From Bacteroidota bacterium (GTDB lineage Bacteria; Bacteroidota; Bacteroidia; Chitinophagales; Chitinophagaceae), in NCBI GenBank assembly GCA_023409975.1, contig JAEYQO010000039.1, positions 10,908-74,907 of the forward strand: a stretch of DNA of 64,000 bases. Direction: 5' to 3'. This document shows, in pieces, positions 42,565 to 52,159 of this stretch. Position 1 is the first letter of the stretch; each line of letters starts with the position of its first letter. Made by a program: the position numbers and the translations under genes. Under the pieces are notes generated by a model. It made no database searches. It was not told where the DNA came from and was given only the letters and a program-made list of their open reading frames with translations.

Positions 42565-43110
42565 ATGGTATTCCCCGAACTTACGACTCCGCGAACCCAA
42601 CTTGCTGAGCTGACCTATGACGACGCTACTGCGCTTTTTCAGATATTAAATCATCCGGACGTAACACGCTTCTATCCCCTGATCCCACTGGCCGCTCCCT
42701 CCGATCTGCACCCAGTTTTTGACAGGTTCAGGCAATGGTTTAACGAAGGTTCCGGAATCCGGTGGGGTATCAGACTCAAAGGGTCCGATCAACTGTTGGG
42801 TACGATCGGGTTACAGCAAATCAATAAGGAACATAGCGGGAATATCGTTTTCGCGCTCGCACCCCAGTTCTGGAAAATGGGCTTCGCATCCGAAGCAATA
42901 AAAGAAGTAATTCACTACAGCTTCAACACCCTTAATCTCCGGAGAATTGGAGCGGAAGTCCTCCCTGGAAATATGGCATCTGAGAACCTGTTATTGAAAT
43001 TGGGATTCGGGTATGAAGGATTACTAAGAAACTGGATGCTTTGGCAGGGAGTCTATCATGATATCAAAATGTATAGCTACATTAAACCGTCTGAAATTTC
43101 CGGCGCTTAG
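42565..43110 (+). CDS. GNAT acetyltransferase (RimJ/RimL type)
   Basis: 181 aa from the ATG at 42565, chosen because the longer frame begins inside the promoter. Acceptor-type GNAT: ELTTPRTQLAELTYDDATAL opening, GTIGLQQINKEHSGNIVFAL, LAPQFWKMGFASEAIKEVI (pyrophosphate loop), and NLRRIGAEVLPGNMASENLL, the RimJ/L-like end of the fold. Probably acetylates a protein N-terminus, or a small amine; not resolvable. Monocistronic, followed by 520 bp of non-coding repeat-bearing DNA. Confidence 0.85.
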   Translation: MVFPELTTPRTQLAELTYDDATALFQILNHPDVTRFYPLIPLAAPSDLHPVFDRFRQWFNEGSGIRWGIRLKGSDQLLGTIGLQQINKEHSGNIVFALAPQFWKMGFASEAIKEVIHYSFNTLNLRRIGAEVLPGNMASENLLLKLGFGYEGLLRNWMLWQGVYHDIKMYSYIKPSEISGA

Positions 43111-43218
43111 GTAACTATTGCCCTGTAAAAACCTGGGAGTGTAGTCTAGCAGATCTGGTTCTTTTTAATATCACTGTTGCCAGCGCACCGGCGATTCGTC
43201 ATAAACCACCGCCCGTCC

Positions 43219-43365
43219 AGGTTACCAGTACCTTCCTGCTACCTACCTTGTACCTTCCTTATAACTTCCTGTATCGTCCTTGTAGGTTTGATGTCATGTA
43301 ACCTAAATGTTTGAAAACAGACTTCTGGAAGAATCTTAGCCGCGTGCTTGTGAAGTACAAGTCAA
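43219..43365. repeat. 11-bp periodic repeat element, copy B
   Basis: Tandem units ACCTTCCTGCT (43230), ACCTACCTTGT (43241), ACCTTCCTTAT (43252), AACTTCCTGT (43263, 10 bp), ATCGTCCTTGT (43273), AGGTTTGATGT (43284), then GTCATGTAACC and a diverged tail (GAAAACAGACTTCTGG...CCGCGTGC). This is the same unit, order and tail as element A at 16321, but with no transposase start after it. It lies in the 43111-43634 gap, whose remainder has only scattered AACGGCC motifs (related to the tandem unit at 63818), a small GCCGGT hairpin near 43523 and the ccmC promoter. Confidence 0.65.
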
Positions 43366-43607
43366 AAGCCAATAAGCGAAAGCCACGGTCGAGCCAACGG
43401 CCACAGCCTCAGTAACGGCCAATGACGGCTTCGAAAAAGCATTCCGGGGACACAGGCTCTGTTTCAACTAATTGCCCTAAGAACAGGAAAGGTATTTTTT
43501 CGAACTTCAGAAAACCGGCCTTTGCCGGTGAAGGATTCCGCAGATGAAGGATCGATTTTAAAGCCTACGGACAACAATGGCGTTTAAGTAGCTTATGCTT
43601 AATTATA

Positions 43608-43615
43608 TACCTTTG
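43608..43615 (+). promoter_or_regulatory. -7 promoter element for ccmC (TACCTTTG)
   Basis: Perfect consensus, 19 bp before the ccmC ATG. Confidence 0.7.
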
Positions 43616-43634
43616 CCAAAATTCTAAAACGCCT

Positions 43635-44297
43635 ATGCGTCAGTTGTGGTGGAAATTGCTTTGTGTATTACTTCTCGGCTTTTCCATTATTGCGGGTTTT
43701 CTGGGTCCTGTTCCCGCGTTAGATATCCTTAATGAAACCATACGCAACCTCTATTTTCACGTACCCATGTGGTTCACCATGATCCTCCTTTTCCTGGGGT
43801 CCGTCATCTACGCCATACGATACCTGAGAACAGGCGATCTGAAATACGATATCAATTCTGCAGAACTCATAAAAACGGGAATCGTATTCAGTATCCTTGG
43901 TATGCTTACCGGTATGGAGTGGGCCAGGTTCACCTGGGGTGCTGCCTGGAGTAATGATCCCAAACAATTGGGTACTGCACTCTGTATGCTCATTTATTTC
44001 GCCTACCTCGTCTTAAGGAATGGTATGAAGGACGAGGAAAAACGGGCCCGGATCAGCGCTGTATTCAACATTTTCGCATTTGCTCTGATGATACCCCTGC
44101 TATGGATCCTTCCCAGAATGGTAGACTCCCTGCACCCTGGCAACGGCGGCAACCCCGGATTCAACACTTACGACCTCGACCGGGATATGCGAATCGTATT
44201 TTATCCTGCAGTTATAGGATGGACCCTTCTGGGTGTTTGGATTTCAACTATACAGATCAGGATCAAGCTCATTGAGTATCAACGTGAGAATTTCTAA
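43635..44297 (+). CDS. ccmC: Heme exporter/cytochrome c biogenesis protein CcmC
   Basis: 220 aa, six membrane helices. Holds heme for delivery to the chaperone CcmE in system I cytochrome c maturation. The tryptophan-rich WWD-type motif reads GMLTGMEWARFTWGAAWSND, with flanking histidine in NLYFHVPMWF; the motif is shorter on Trp than in proteobacteria but typical of Bacteroidota. First gene of a ccmC-ccmD pair. ccmB, which normally precedes it in Bacteroidota, is missing here; the repeat element B occupies the upstream position. Confidence 0.9.
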   Translation: MRQLWWKLLCVLLLGFSIIAGFLGPVPALDILNETIRNLYFHVPMWFTMILLFLGSVIYAIRYLRTGDLKYDINSAELIKTGIVFSILGMLTGMEWARFTWGAAWSNDPKQLGTALCMLIYFAYLVLRNGMKDEEKRARISAVFNIFAFALMIPLLWILPRMVDSLHPGNGGNPGFNTYDLDRDMRIVFYPAVIGWTLLGVWISTIQIRIKLIEYQRENF

Positions 44298-44321
44298 CCA
44301 ATTTCAAAAACATCTCTCTTC

Positions 44322-44534
44322 ATGCTTAAAAACCTGTTTCTGACCGTACTTTTCACGATTGGGTTTTCCGCTGTTTCAATGGCACAGGAACACAGTCCTG
44401 AAATGGCTGATTTACTGCGGAAAGACGGCAAAATATACGTGGTGGTTTTAGTATTAGCGACTATATTTGCCGGAATTATCACGTTCCTGGTACGCCTGGA
44501 CCGGAAGATATCGAAACTTGAAAAAAATAAATAA
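44322..44534 (+). CDS. ccmD: CcmD-like small membrane protein
   Basis: 70 aa. N-terminal hydrophobic segment with a signal-like end (SMAQ), then GKIYVVVLVLATIFAGIITF, a second helix, followed by the charged LVRLDRKISKLEKNK tail, the hallmark of bacteroidal CcmD. CcmD stabilises the CcmABC complex and helps release holo-CcmE. 24 bp downstream of ccmC. Confidence 0.85.
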   Translation: MLKNLFLTVLFTIGFSAVSMAQEHSPEMADLLRKDGKIYVVVLVLATIFAGIITFLVRLDRKISKLEKNK

Positions 44535-44558
44535 CCCCATTCTTAATCTAAAAATGCT

Positions 44559-46001
44559 ATGGTAGAAACAGCAACTGCCAATCCCGCCAAACCTCAGGAG
44601 CATTATAGCTTCTTTCGTGGTGTAGAACGCAACTTCGACAAGGCGTCCACCTACACACGTTTTGAATCTGGTATCCTGGAACAAATCAAAGCATGTAACT
44701 CCGTTTACAGAGTGAAATTCCCGGTTCGCATCGGTGAAAAGATCGAAGTAATTGAGGCGTATCGTGTTCAGCACTCCCACCACAAGCTTCCCTGTAAAGG
44801 TGGCATCCGGTATAGCATGGATGTGAACCAGGATGAGGTTATGGCTCTTGCTGCTCTGATGACCTATAAATGTGCCATCGTGAATGTTCCCTTTGGCGGT
44901 GCAAAAGGGGGAATCAAAATCAATCCGAAGAATTACACAGTTTATGAACTGGAGAAGATAACCCGTCGTTATACCTCCGAGCTGGTGAAGAAGAACTTCA
45001 TCGGGGCAGGAATCGATGTTCCGGCTCCGGATTACGGGACAGGCGCGCGTGAAATGAGCTGGATCGCAGATACATATGCATCTCTGAACCCAGGCGATGT
45101 CAACGCGCTCGGCTGCGTGACAGGCAAGCCCATCAGTCAGGGTGGCGTGCGTGGTCGTACTGAAGCTACCGGCCTTGGGGTGTTCTACGGTATCCGTGAA
45201 GCTCTTAGTGTCAAGGAAGACATGGATAAAATTGGTCTGACTACTGGTGTCGCCGGAAAACGAGTGATCGTACAGGGACTTGGCAACGTCGGTTACCATG
45301 CTGCTAATTTCTTCTACAACGCAGGCGCCATCATCGTTGGTATTGCCGAGTTTGAGGGCGGAGTTTACGATCCTAAAGGGATAGATCTTGATAAGCTCGT
45401 TGCTCACAGAAAATCAACGGGCTCCATTCTGGGATTCCCTGGAACTACTGAGTTTAAAAATAGTGCAGAGGTCATGGAACAGGAATGCGATATCCTGATT
45501 CCTGCGGCGCTGGAAAATGTGGTCAATGCCTCTAACGCCGATCGTATCAAAGCAAAGATCATCGGTGAAGGTGCCAATGGCCCTCTGTCTCCGGATGCTG
45601 ATGAAATCCTGAACGCTAAAGGCTGCATGATCATACCGGATATGTATCTCAACGCAGGTGGTGTAACGGTTTCTTATTTCGAATGGTTAAAGAACCTTAG
45701 TCATGTTCGCTTCGGTCGTATGGATAAGCGTTTCAGCGAGAATCAGAATTCTCAAATCCTGCGCACTGTAGAAAACCTCACAGGTAAAGCTGTTTCTGAT
45801 ATAGAAAGAAAGCAACTGCTGCATGGTCCTGATGAAGTTGATCTGGTGTATTCCGGACTTGAAGATACCATGATCGGCGCCTACCATGAAATCAGGGATA
45901 CCATGATCAGCATGAACATCCCCGACATGAGAACTGCTGCTTTCGTGGTAGCAATCAACAAGGTCGGTGTAGCCTACGAAGAACTGGGTATTTTCCCTTA
46001 A
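44559..46001 (+). CDS. gdhA: Glu/Leu/Phe/Val dehydrogenase (glutamate dehydrogenase)
   Basis: 480 aa. Interconverts glutamate and 2-oxoglutarate with ammonia. Substrate motif [20 protein letters not shown], catalytic-lysine segment [30 protein letters not shown], and Rossmann motif [12 protein letters not shown]. Belongs to the longer S_50-like catabolic type rather than NADP hexamers; cofactor uncertain. 24 bp after ccmD: could share the transcript, a genomic rather than functional pairing. Confidence 0.93.
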   Translation: MVETATANPAKPQEHYSFFRGVERNFDKASTYTRFESGILEQIKACNSVYRVKFPVRIGEKIEVIEAYRVQHSHHKLPCKGGIRYSMDVNQDEVMALAALMTYKCAIVNVPFGGAKGGIKINPKNYTVYELEKITRRYTSELVKKNFIGAGIDVPAPDYGTGAREMSWIADTYASLNPGDVNALGCVTGKPISQGGVRGRTEATGLGVFYGIREALSVKEDMDKIGLTTGVAGKRVIVQGLGNVGYHAANFFYNAGAIIVGIAEFEGGVYDPKGIDLDKLVAHRKSTGSILGFPGTTEFKNSAEVMEQECDILIPAALENVVNASNADRIKAKIIGEGANGPLSPDADEILNAKGCMIIPDMYLNAGGVTVSYFEWLKNLSHVRFGRMDKRFSENQNSQILRTVENLTGKAVSDIERKQLLHGPDEVDLVYSGLEDTMIGAYHEIRDTMISMNIPDMRTAAFVVAINKVGVAYEELGIFP

Positions 46002-46022
46002 GACCTTTATACATTAATACAA

Positions 46023-46050
46023 GAAAACCGGAGGCGACTCCGGTTTTTTT
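46023..46050. terminator. Terminator after glutamate dehydrogenase
   Basis: AAAACCGGAG-GCGA-CTCCGGTTTTTTT, good on the plus strand and usable on the minus strand for the next gene. Confidence 0.85.
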
Positions 46051-46072
46051 ATTTCAGGATGGGGACCCCTTC

Positions 46073-46945
46073 CTATTCAACATCGACTTCTTTCTCCTGC
46101 AACACTGCATCCCCTTCTGTAAGCCGGATATAGTATTTACCTGCCGGAACATTTCCTGCCTCGAAATCTACCTTGAAACGATGTCCGGTCTTGCCGAAGA
46201 ATCGATCTTTGAAAACTGACTGTATCAGGGAGCCCTGGTCATTATAGACACCAAGGGAAAGGGTATGCGGTTCCGAAAACTGTTCTTCGAACTGAGCAAC
46301 GATCCGCAGCACTTTAGGAGAGTAAACAGGTTGTCCGGCACCTTCACGCACACCCGTGACCCGATAATACTCCGGCTGTTCCTTGCCAGTCAAGGCCATA
46401 AGTTTTGCTATCAGCTTCTCTGATTGTGCAACCCGATGCGGGTCATAAGCTTCGCTTAGCGGGTGATCATTAGTCAGCACCCAAATGGCCTTCTGTCCCA
46501 ATTCATCCAGCAGGAAAGCACCTTTCAGGTATTTCAACAGTTGAACCATCGTATCTCCGGATACTCCTGCGTAGACAAAGCTATCTGCCTTACCGGGCGC
46601 CATCGCCTGACTATTGGCGCAGAATGTCTGCACCCTGAGTGGTGCGGATTTCCAGGGAGCTACCAGAATGGCCTCTCCACCAAGCAATACCAATGGTTGA
46701 TTAGCTGTATCCACAGGCCGGAATATCGTTCCGGGATCAACCTCTACCCTGAGCTGGGACCCGGTCCTGTTTTCCAGTTCCAGCGACAGTCCCTGCTTTT
46801 TATAGGAATCGCCAGTTGCCACAGCCCTGACAATAACCATTTTCCGGTTGAAGGCTTCAGACAGGGGAACTCTGAGTTGTTGCGCATTTGCGGGATTCGG
46901 GAATAACGCCAGACAAATAAGCGCCCATCCTATTCTTTGTATCAT
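46073..46945 (-). CDS. Secreted protein of unknown function
   Basis: 290 aa with signal peptide (ending NPANA near residue 21). No known family recognised. The middle part has LSLELENRTGSQLRVEVDPG, a beta-strand-like region reminiscent of a domain that binds or carries an accessory chain, and a C-terminal beta-sandwich-like stretch (HTLSLGVYNDQGSLIQSVFK ... GKYYIRLTEGD) with a faint resemblance to the FlgD/T9SS-like sandwich without the conserved sorting ending. Probably periplasmic or surface. Located between gdhA and the helicase, unconnected to either. Confidence 0.6.
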   Translation of the reverse strand: MIQRIGWALICLALFPNPANAQQLRVPLSEAFNRKMVIVRAVATGDSYKKQGLSLELENRTGSQLRVEVDPGTIFRPVDTANQPLVLLGGEAILVAPWKSAPLRVQTFCANSQAMAPGKADSFVYAGVSGDTMVQLLKYLKGAFLLDELGQKAIWVLTNDHPLSEAYDPHRVAQSEKLIAKLMALTGKEQPEYYRVTGVREGAGQPVYSPKVLRIVAQFEEQFSEPHTLSLGVYNDQGSLIQSVFKDRFFGKTGHRFKVDFEAGNVPAGKYYIRLTEGDAVLQEKEVDVE

Positions 46946-47002
46946 AATCTCTAAAATAAATATGCTTTCCTAAAAAACAGTTAACATCCGGACGGATGCA
47001 CA

Positions 47003-49213
47003 TTACATCAGTTGTTCGCGCTCCAGTTGCTTGAACACAGCCCGTATTTCACCGTAGGTATATTCATCTCCCAATCTCGCTTTCACAGTCCCAGCATGAG
47101 GGTCCTGTGTTTCTGCAATCACCTTTCGTATAGCCTGTTCTTTTTCAGGTTCTACCAGTTCAGAAAGCGTTACCTCACCCGATACAATAAAACTGGCGAG
47201 GTGGACTTCTATCGTGCTTCTGACCAGCGCTCTTTCCATGGCTATTTCGTCGATATTCATACCCTTTCTCAGCATTTTAAGGCTGATCGATCTGGTATCT
47301 TCCTTTTTCGCCTTTTTGTCTTCGGTTTCCGGAACCTCTACAGTTGTTCTGGTGTTATTCTGAAACGAATCAAGTAGCTTGCCAGGATTTTTTCCCTCAA
47401 TCATACCGTTGATGAGTTCGGGAACTGCCATAATCTTTTCCCTTTTCCTCACCAGCTCTGTGTAGAGCGTGCCTACCTGGCTCTGATATTTCCTGACTTT
47501 TGTTTTCGTCTTACCGGATTCGATATGCAGTTTGCAGGCGGCTATCAATTCTGCCAGCTCTCTTTCAAAATAGCTTGTGGCTTTTCCGATTCTCTCCCGC
47601 AGCAGTTGGTTATCCATTTCTGAGGCTGAAAGAATGGCGCTTAACTGGCTACGGAACTTCTGACTATGTCCTTCGAAGGCGGATAGGGCACGGATCTGGC
47701 CATCCGACCATTGTACAGCCTCTGCCTGATGCGGTAGCTTTCGTTGCCGGTATAGCTGATGGTTTTCCCTGAAGCTGTTCAGCAATTCAGAGAAACTAAA
47801 ACAATCAAACACCAGACTGGCAATGTATTCTTTCTGTGCCTTGATAAGTTCCTGCTGCAGCTCAGATACAGGAGCAGGACTTCCTATAAAGCTTCCAATC
47901 CTGGGATCTGTTGAAATGGCAGCGGGTGTTATCTCAGATGCGAGTACAAGTCCACCCAGCCGGGTTAGCCGGCTCAGTGCTACATATACCTGGCCGGCAG
48001 CAAACGATTCGCCTGCATCAATGATCGCTTTTTCGAAAGTCAGTCCCTGACTTTTATGTATGGTTACCGCCCAGGCAAGACGCAGTGGAAACTGATGGTA
48101 GCTCCCCAGTTCATCTTCTTCTACCTGGTCTTTCTGCTCATTGTACTGGTAACGGATATTCCGCCACACCTCTTTTTCAACCTGCAGCTCTTCCTGGCTT
48201 CCGGGGAACCGGACATAGATCTGCTCCTTTGCTATTTTGCTTACGATCCCAATCTTACCGTTATAATACCGGCGTTGTTCGCCTTTGTCGTTCCTGATAA
48301 ACATCACCTGTGCGCCCACTTTGAGCGTCATCGACTTCTCTACAGGCAATGCATGCTCGTTAAAATCCCCGTGAACGGTGCCCTCAAAGGAATAGGGCTC
48401 ACCAGATAGCCGTCTGAGTGCGTCATTGTTGATCTTGTCAGCTTTATAATTGTGAGAGGTGAGCATGATATATCCTTCCTCAGGATCTGGATAGAAGGAG
48501 GGGTCATGATACTTATTCAAAAGTCGAAGTTCTTCTTCGGAAGCAACATTATTCCGGATGCTGTTGAGCAGGTCGATAAACTTGTCATCCTTCTGGCGAT
48601 AGACAGTTTCCAGCTCGATCGTAAGAGGTTTTACCTGCCGGATCACCTGAGCGTCGAAAAAGAACATGGTCTGATAGTACTCCCTCAGGTAATGCCATTC
48701 ATCCTCTTTTACCACGGGGGGCAACTGGTACAGGTCGCCGATATAAAGCACCTGAACACCGCCAAAAGGCCTGGAGTAATCTTTCCTTACATGTCGTAGA
48801 ATTCCATCCATGGCATCCAGAATATCAGCCCGCAGCATAGAGACCTCATCAACGACAAGGAGTTCCAGTTCCCGCATCAGTTTCTTCTTTTCGGCATTCA
48901 TGCGCAATTTGGCCAGCAGTGTGTCCAGATCGAGACCGTTACCTCCGGTGAGTGAGAATCCCTTTCTTCTCACAGGTAGAAAATAACCAAGAGGGAGCTG
49001 AAAAAAAGAATGAACCGTGACACCTCCGGCATTTACGGCAGCAACACCAGTGGGTGCAACAATGACGGTTTTCTTTTTAGCGTTGTTAATTACGTTCTTT
49101 AAAAAGGTGGTTTTACCAGTTCCGGCTTTACCGGTCAAAAACAGATGGCGCGAGGTTTGTGTAACGAAAGCTGTAGCCAGCTCAAACTGGTGATTAGTTG
49201 AAGAGGGGTTCAT
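47003..49213 (-). CDS. PIF1/RecD-like helicase with C-terminal helix-turn-helix domain
   Basis: 736 aa from the ATG at 49213; a TTG five codons upstream is also in frame. Superfamily 1 helicase: Walker A LFLTGKAGTGKTTFLKNVI, LLVVDEVSMLRADILDAMDG (Walker B), GVQVLYIGDLYQLPPVV, and later the TVYRQKDDKF and AVTIHKSQGLTFEKAIID motifs. An HTH_40-type domain follows at the end (SISLKMLRKGMNIDEIAMER), as in RecQ-family C-termini. Acts in DNA repair or replication fork processing. Divergent from the penicillin acylase operon, own promoter. Confidence 0.88.
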   Translation of the reverse strand: MNPSSTNHQFELATAFVTQTSRHLFLTGKAGTGKTTFLKNVINNAKKKTVIVAPTGVAAVNAGGVTVHSFFQLPLGYFLPVRRKGFSLTGGNGLDLDTLLAKLRMNAEKKKLMRELELLVVDEVSMLRADILDAMDGILRHVRKDYSRPFGGVQVLYIGDLYQLPPVVKEDEWHYLREYYQTMFFFDAQVIRQVKPLTIELETVYRQKDDKFIDLLNSIRNNVASEEELRLLNKYHDPSFYPDPEEGYIMLTSHNYKADKINNDALRRLSGEPYSFEGTVHGDFNEHALPVEKSMTLKVGAQVMFIRNDKGEQRRYYNGKIGIVSKIAKEQIYVRFPGSQEELQVEKEVWRNIRYQYNEQKDQVEEDELGSYHQFPLRLAWAVTIHKSQGLTFEKAIIDAGESFAAGQVYVALSRLTRLGGLVLASEITPAAISTDPRIGSFIGSPAPVSELQQELIKAQKEYIASLVFDCFSFSELLNSFRENHQLYRQRKLPHQAEAVQWSDGQIRALSAFEGHSQKFRSQLSAILSASEMDNQLLRERIGKATSYFERELAELIAACKLHIESGKTKTKVRKYQSQVGTLYTELVRKREKIMAVPELINGMIEGKNPGKLLDSFQNNTRTTVEVPETEDKKAKKEDTRSISLKMLRKGMNIDEIAMERALVRSTIEVHLASFIVSGEVTLSELVEPEKEQAIRKVIAETQDPHAGTVKARLGDEYTYGEIRAVFKQLEREQLM

Positions 49214-49275
49214 AGTGAAAAAAATCAAGAAAAATTAAAGCTAATAAACAATGGTAAGATAGCAGTGCGCATACT

Positions 49276-49283
49276 CAAAATTA
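49276..49283 (-). promoter_or_regulatory. -7 promoter element for the helicase gene (TAATTTTG)
   Basis: Perfect consensus on the minus strand, 63 bp upstream of the chosen ATG. Confidence 0.6.
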
Positions 49284-49319
49284 CAACGCTTCCTTTAACT
49301 TAGACTAAAACTACTGTGC

Positions 49320-51794
49320 ATGCGTCTCTTCGGAGTGCTGATCACGGCGCTCATTACAATCATCCTGATTCTGTTGCTTGACCGGCCGTCAGGGTCACTC
49401 CCGGCCCTTGGCCGATTGCTGAATCCTTATACGGGATGGGCAGCAGGTTTACAGGCGGAAGAAGACCAGGAACGGGAGCTGAAAGGATTGAAGGATCCCG
49501 TAAGGGTATGGCTGGATGACAGAATGGTGCCCCATATCCTGGCTGGTAATAATCACGATCTATATTTCGTTCAGGGCTATATACATGCCTGGTTCCGTCT
49601 ATGGCAAATGGAGTTCCAGACACATGCTGCCGCGGGGCGACTCGGAGAGCTCGTGGGGGAAAAAACCGGTGCCGATCCGAAAACTGGTGAAAATATTAAT
49701 CTGATCCTGCAGTTCGACAGAGGTCAGCGCCGCAAAGGCATGGTGTTCGGAGCAGAACGCTCCCTTCAGGCTATCGAATCCGACCCACGATCCAAAGAAG
49801 TCGTAGACGCTTACACTAAAGGTGTTAACGCCTATATCAACAACCTTGAAGTGGCTGATCTGCCGCTCGAGTATAAACTCATGGGGTACAAACCCGAGCC
49901 CTGGACCAATCTAAAAACAGCACTGTTGCTGATGTATATGGCGGATGATCTCACAGGTTACACTGAGGATATTCCCCTGACGCTTTTAAGAGACCATCTT
50001 CCCAAAGAAGTATTTGAACGATTGTACTCCGACAGAATAGCTGGGGAGCAGCCGGTAATACCCCCAGGTACCAGCTTTGATAATATCAGTATGCCCAATC
50101 TTCCGCAGCCAGAGGGAGATTCTCTCTGGAGCCGGTTCCCTGATTTTTCAGGAATGTCTTTCGAACGCTCCACCGGCACTGGCAGTAACAACTGGGCCAT
50201 CAGTGGGGCCCATACATCCTCCGGGGCCCCCATCCTTTGTAACGATCCTCATTTGGGATTAAACCTGCCTGCGCTCTGGTTTGAGATGCAGCTGCAGGCG
50301 CCCGAAGTCAATGTTTACGGTGTTTCTCTTCCTGGCGCCCCGGGAATCATCATCGGCTTCAATGATAGCATTGCATGGGGACTCACCAATAACTATCGCG
50401 ATGTCAAAGATTACTACGAGATCGAGGTCATCGACCGCGATTTCTACAACTTCGATGGCAAACCGAAGCAGTTTTCCCGGAAGGTGGAAGAGATCAGGAT
50501 CAAAGGGCGCGAAACTTTTTACGACACGGTTATCTATACCCTTCATGGTCCGGTTATGTACGATGCTTCCTTTCCGGCCTGGCCCGGACTCAGGAATTTG
50601 TTCGCGGTTACCTGGATGGCACACCGGTCGTCAAATGAATTGCTTTCCATCCATCTTCTCAACAGGTCCCACAATTATATCGGCTTTACAGAAGCGATCA
50701 ACCATTTTCAGTGTCCTGCTCAAAACATTGTTTACGCAGACCGGGCTGGAAATATTGCTATGTGGGGACAAGGGCAGTTCGTTAATAAATGGAGGGATCA
50801 GGGCCGGTTTATTATGAAGGGCAACACCAGCAGCACACTCTGGGGGCCGGATATTCCCATGACCGAAAATCCTCATGCACTGAATCCGGAACAAGGCTAC
50901 CTCTCCTCCGCAAACCAGGTGACAACGGATACCAGTTATCCTTATTGGTACAATGGCTATTTTTCCAACTTCAGAGCCTGGGCCATCAATGGCTATCTCG
51001 ATTATTTGCCACGAAGTGGATACAAGGCCACGCTCAATGAGTCCGATCAACCTTATACACTGCCCATGGCGGCACTTCAGAATAATAACTACTCTATTCT
51101 GGCTCAAAAACTCCTCCCGTTGATCAATTCAGGAATGCCTGAAAAAGAGCGTCGCCTTTTGGCAGACTGGACGGCTGAATACGAGGCGGATAGCAAGGCT
51201 GCAGCCGTGTTTCACCTGGTCTGGGTTCATCTGTATCAAAATATCTGGATGGATGAACTGGAACAGCTCCCTGTTCGCCTGTATCCGAATGAAGCTGTTA
51301 CCATGCAGTTGCTGTTAAATGACAGTGTCTCCGTATTCTACGACGACCTCCGAACACCAGGGAAGGAGGGACTGAAGGAGTTAGTAGAGCTTAGCGTGCG
51401 ACAGGCGCTGGACAGTCTTCAAAAGATAAGTGGGAGCAGCAACATTCCGGAATGGCAGCGAGTTAAAAATACCACCATCCGACATCTCAGCCGTTTGCCT
51501 GCTTTTAGTATTGAGGGCATCAATAATGGCGGATGGTCACATACTATCAATGCGACCACGCGGGATAAGGGTCCTTCCTGGCGGATGATCGTTGAGTTGG
51601 GAAAGGATTCCATCAGAGCCTTTGGTATTTATCCCGGCGGGCAGTCGGGGCGGCCGGGACACAAACATTATAGTGATTTTGTTGACGACTGGTCACAAGG
51701 CACCTATTACCGTCTCCTGTTTCTTCCCAGGGATCTAAAGCAGGCACCCGAAAATATCAGTGTTATATGGAATTTGAAACCTGAATCTCAATGA
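49320..51794 (+). CDS. Penicillin acylase family Ntn-hydrolase
   Basis: 824 aa. Membrane-anchored N-terminus (LITALITIILILLL), then the alpha-chain like region (VWLDDRMVPHILAGNNHDLY with FVQGYIHAWFRLWQMEFQTH) and the beta-chain starting at the nucleophile: GTGSNNWAISGAHTSSG, where Ser of GSNNW should become the N-terminal serine after autocleavage. Cleaves amides such as acyl-homoserine lactones, penicillin or acylated amino acids; in Bacteroidota several act in quorum quenching (inference). Starts an ATGA-coupled three-gene operon with a membrane protein and a CDF transporter. Confidence 0.9.
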   Translation: MRLFGVLITALITIILILLLDRPSGSLPALGRLLNPYTGWAAGLQAEEDQERELKGLKDPVRVWLDDRMVPHILAGNNHDLYFVQGYIHAWFRLWQMEFQTHAAAGRLGELVGEKTGADPKTGENINLILQFDRGQRRKGMVFGAERSLQAIESDPRSKEVVDAYTKGVNAYINNLEVADLPLEYKLMGYKPEPWTNLKTALLLMYMADDLTGYTEDIPLTLLRDHLPKEVFERLYSDRIAGEQPVIPPGTSFDNISMPNLPQPEGDSLWSRFPDFSGMSFERSTGTGSNNWAISGAHTSSGAPILCNDPHLGLNLPALWFEMQLQAPEVNVYGVSLPGAPGIIIGFNDSIAWGLTNNYRDVKDYYEIEVIDRDFYNFDGKPKQFSRKVEEIRIKGRETFYDTVIYTLHGPVMYDASFPAWPGLRNLFAVTWMAHRSSNELLSIHLLNRSHNYIGFTEAINHFQCPAQNIVYADRAGNIAMWGQGQFVNKWRDQGRFIMKGNTSSTLWGPDIPMTENPHALNPEQGYLSSANQVTTDTSYPYWYNGYFSNFRAWAINGYLDYLPRSGYKATLNESDQPYTLPMAALQNNNYSILAQKLLPLINSGMPEKERRLLADWTAEYEADSKAAAVFHLVWVHLYQNIWMDELEQLPVRLYPNEAVTMQLLLNDSVSVFYDDLRTPGKEGLKELVELSVRQALDSLQKISGSSNIPEWQRVKNTTIRHLSRLPAFSIEGINNGGWSHTINATTRDKGPSWRMIVELGKDSIRAFGIYPGGQSGRPGHKHYSDFVDDWSQGTYYRLLFLPRDLKQAPENISVIWNLKPESQ

Positions 51795-52159
51795 GAACGA
51801 TCGCAGTTGTAATTGTTATTTTGTTGTTCACCATCGCTGCAGGATACTTTCTCCCCTGGTGGGGATTGGCTTTAGTAGCGTTTGCCTGCACTCTTGCCGG
51901 AAGATTACATCCCGGACCAGGATTCATAGCAGGCTTTCTGGGTGTATTTCTTGCCTGGCTCCTAGGTGGTCTGCTGAAAGATTTTCAGCAGGGTGGTCAG
52001 TTATCTCTGCGAATGGCACAGCTTTTCAAGCTGAATAATGGCTATCTTTTTCTTATAGTTGCCGCAGTTATTGGCGGAGTGGCAGGTGGGCTATCGGGGC
52101 TAACGGGAGCACTGTTCGGTAATTATCTCATGGGAAGAAGAACACGAAATGAAACCTGA
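51791..52159 (+). CDS. Small hydrophobic membrane protein, unknown
   Basis: 122 aa with four hydrophobic spans (about 5-22, 28-44, 45-63 and 82-110), rich in glycine and leucine, ending GRRTRNET. No family recognised. Its ATG overlaps the stop of the penicillin acylase (ATGA) and its stop overlaps the CDF start (TGATG), so it is an integral part of the operon. Possibly an accessory to the neighbouring transporter or hydrolase. Confidence 0.75.
   Translation: MRTIAVVIVILLFTIAAGYFLPWWGLALVAFACTLAGRLHPGPGFIAGFLGVFLAWLLGGLLKDFQQGGQLSLRMAQLFKLNNGYLFLIVAAVIGGVAGGLSGLTGALFGNYLMGRRTRNET

Noticed and set aside
44454..45407. 317-codon frame on the minus strand opposite glutamate dehydrogenase
   Set aside because: It lies entirely antisense to a well-supported gene and has no family character; long shadow frames are expected opposite GC-richer coding DNA.
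46023..46050. Possible attenuator between gdhA and the convergent gene
   Set aside because: It is an ordinary bidirectional terminator; no leader peptide or alternative fold is visible.
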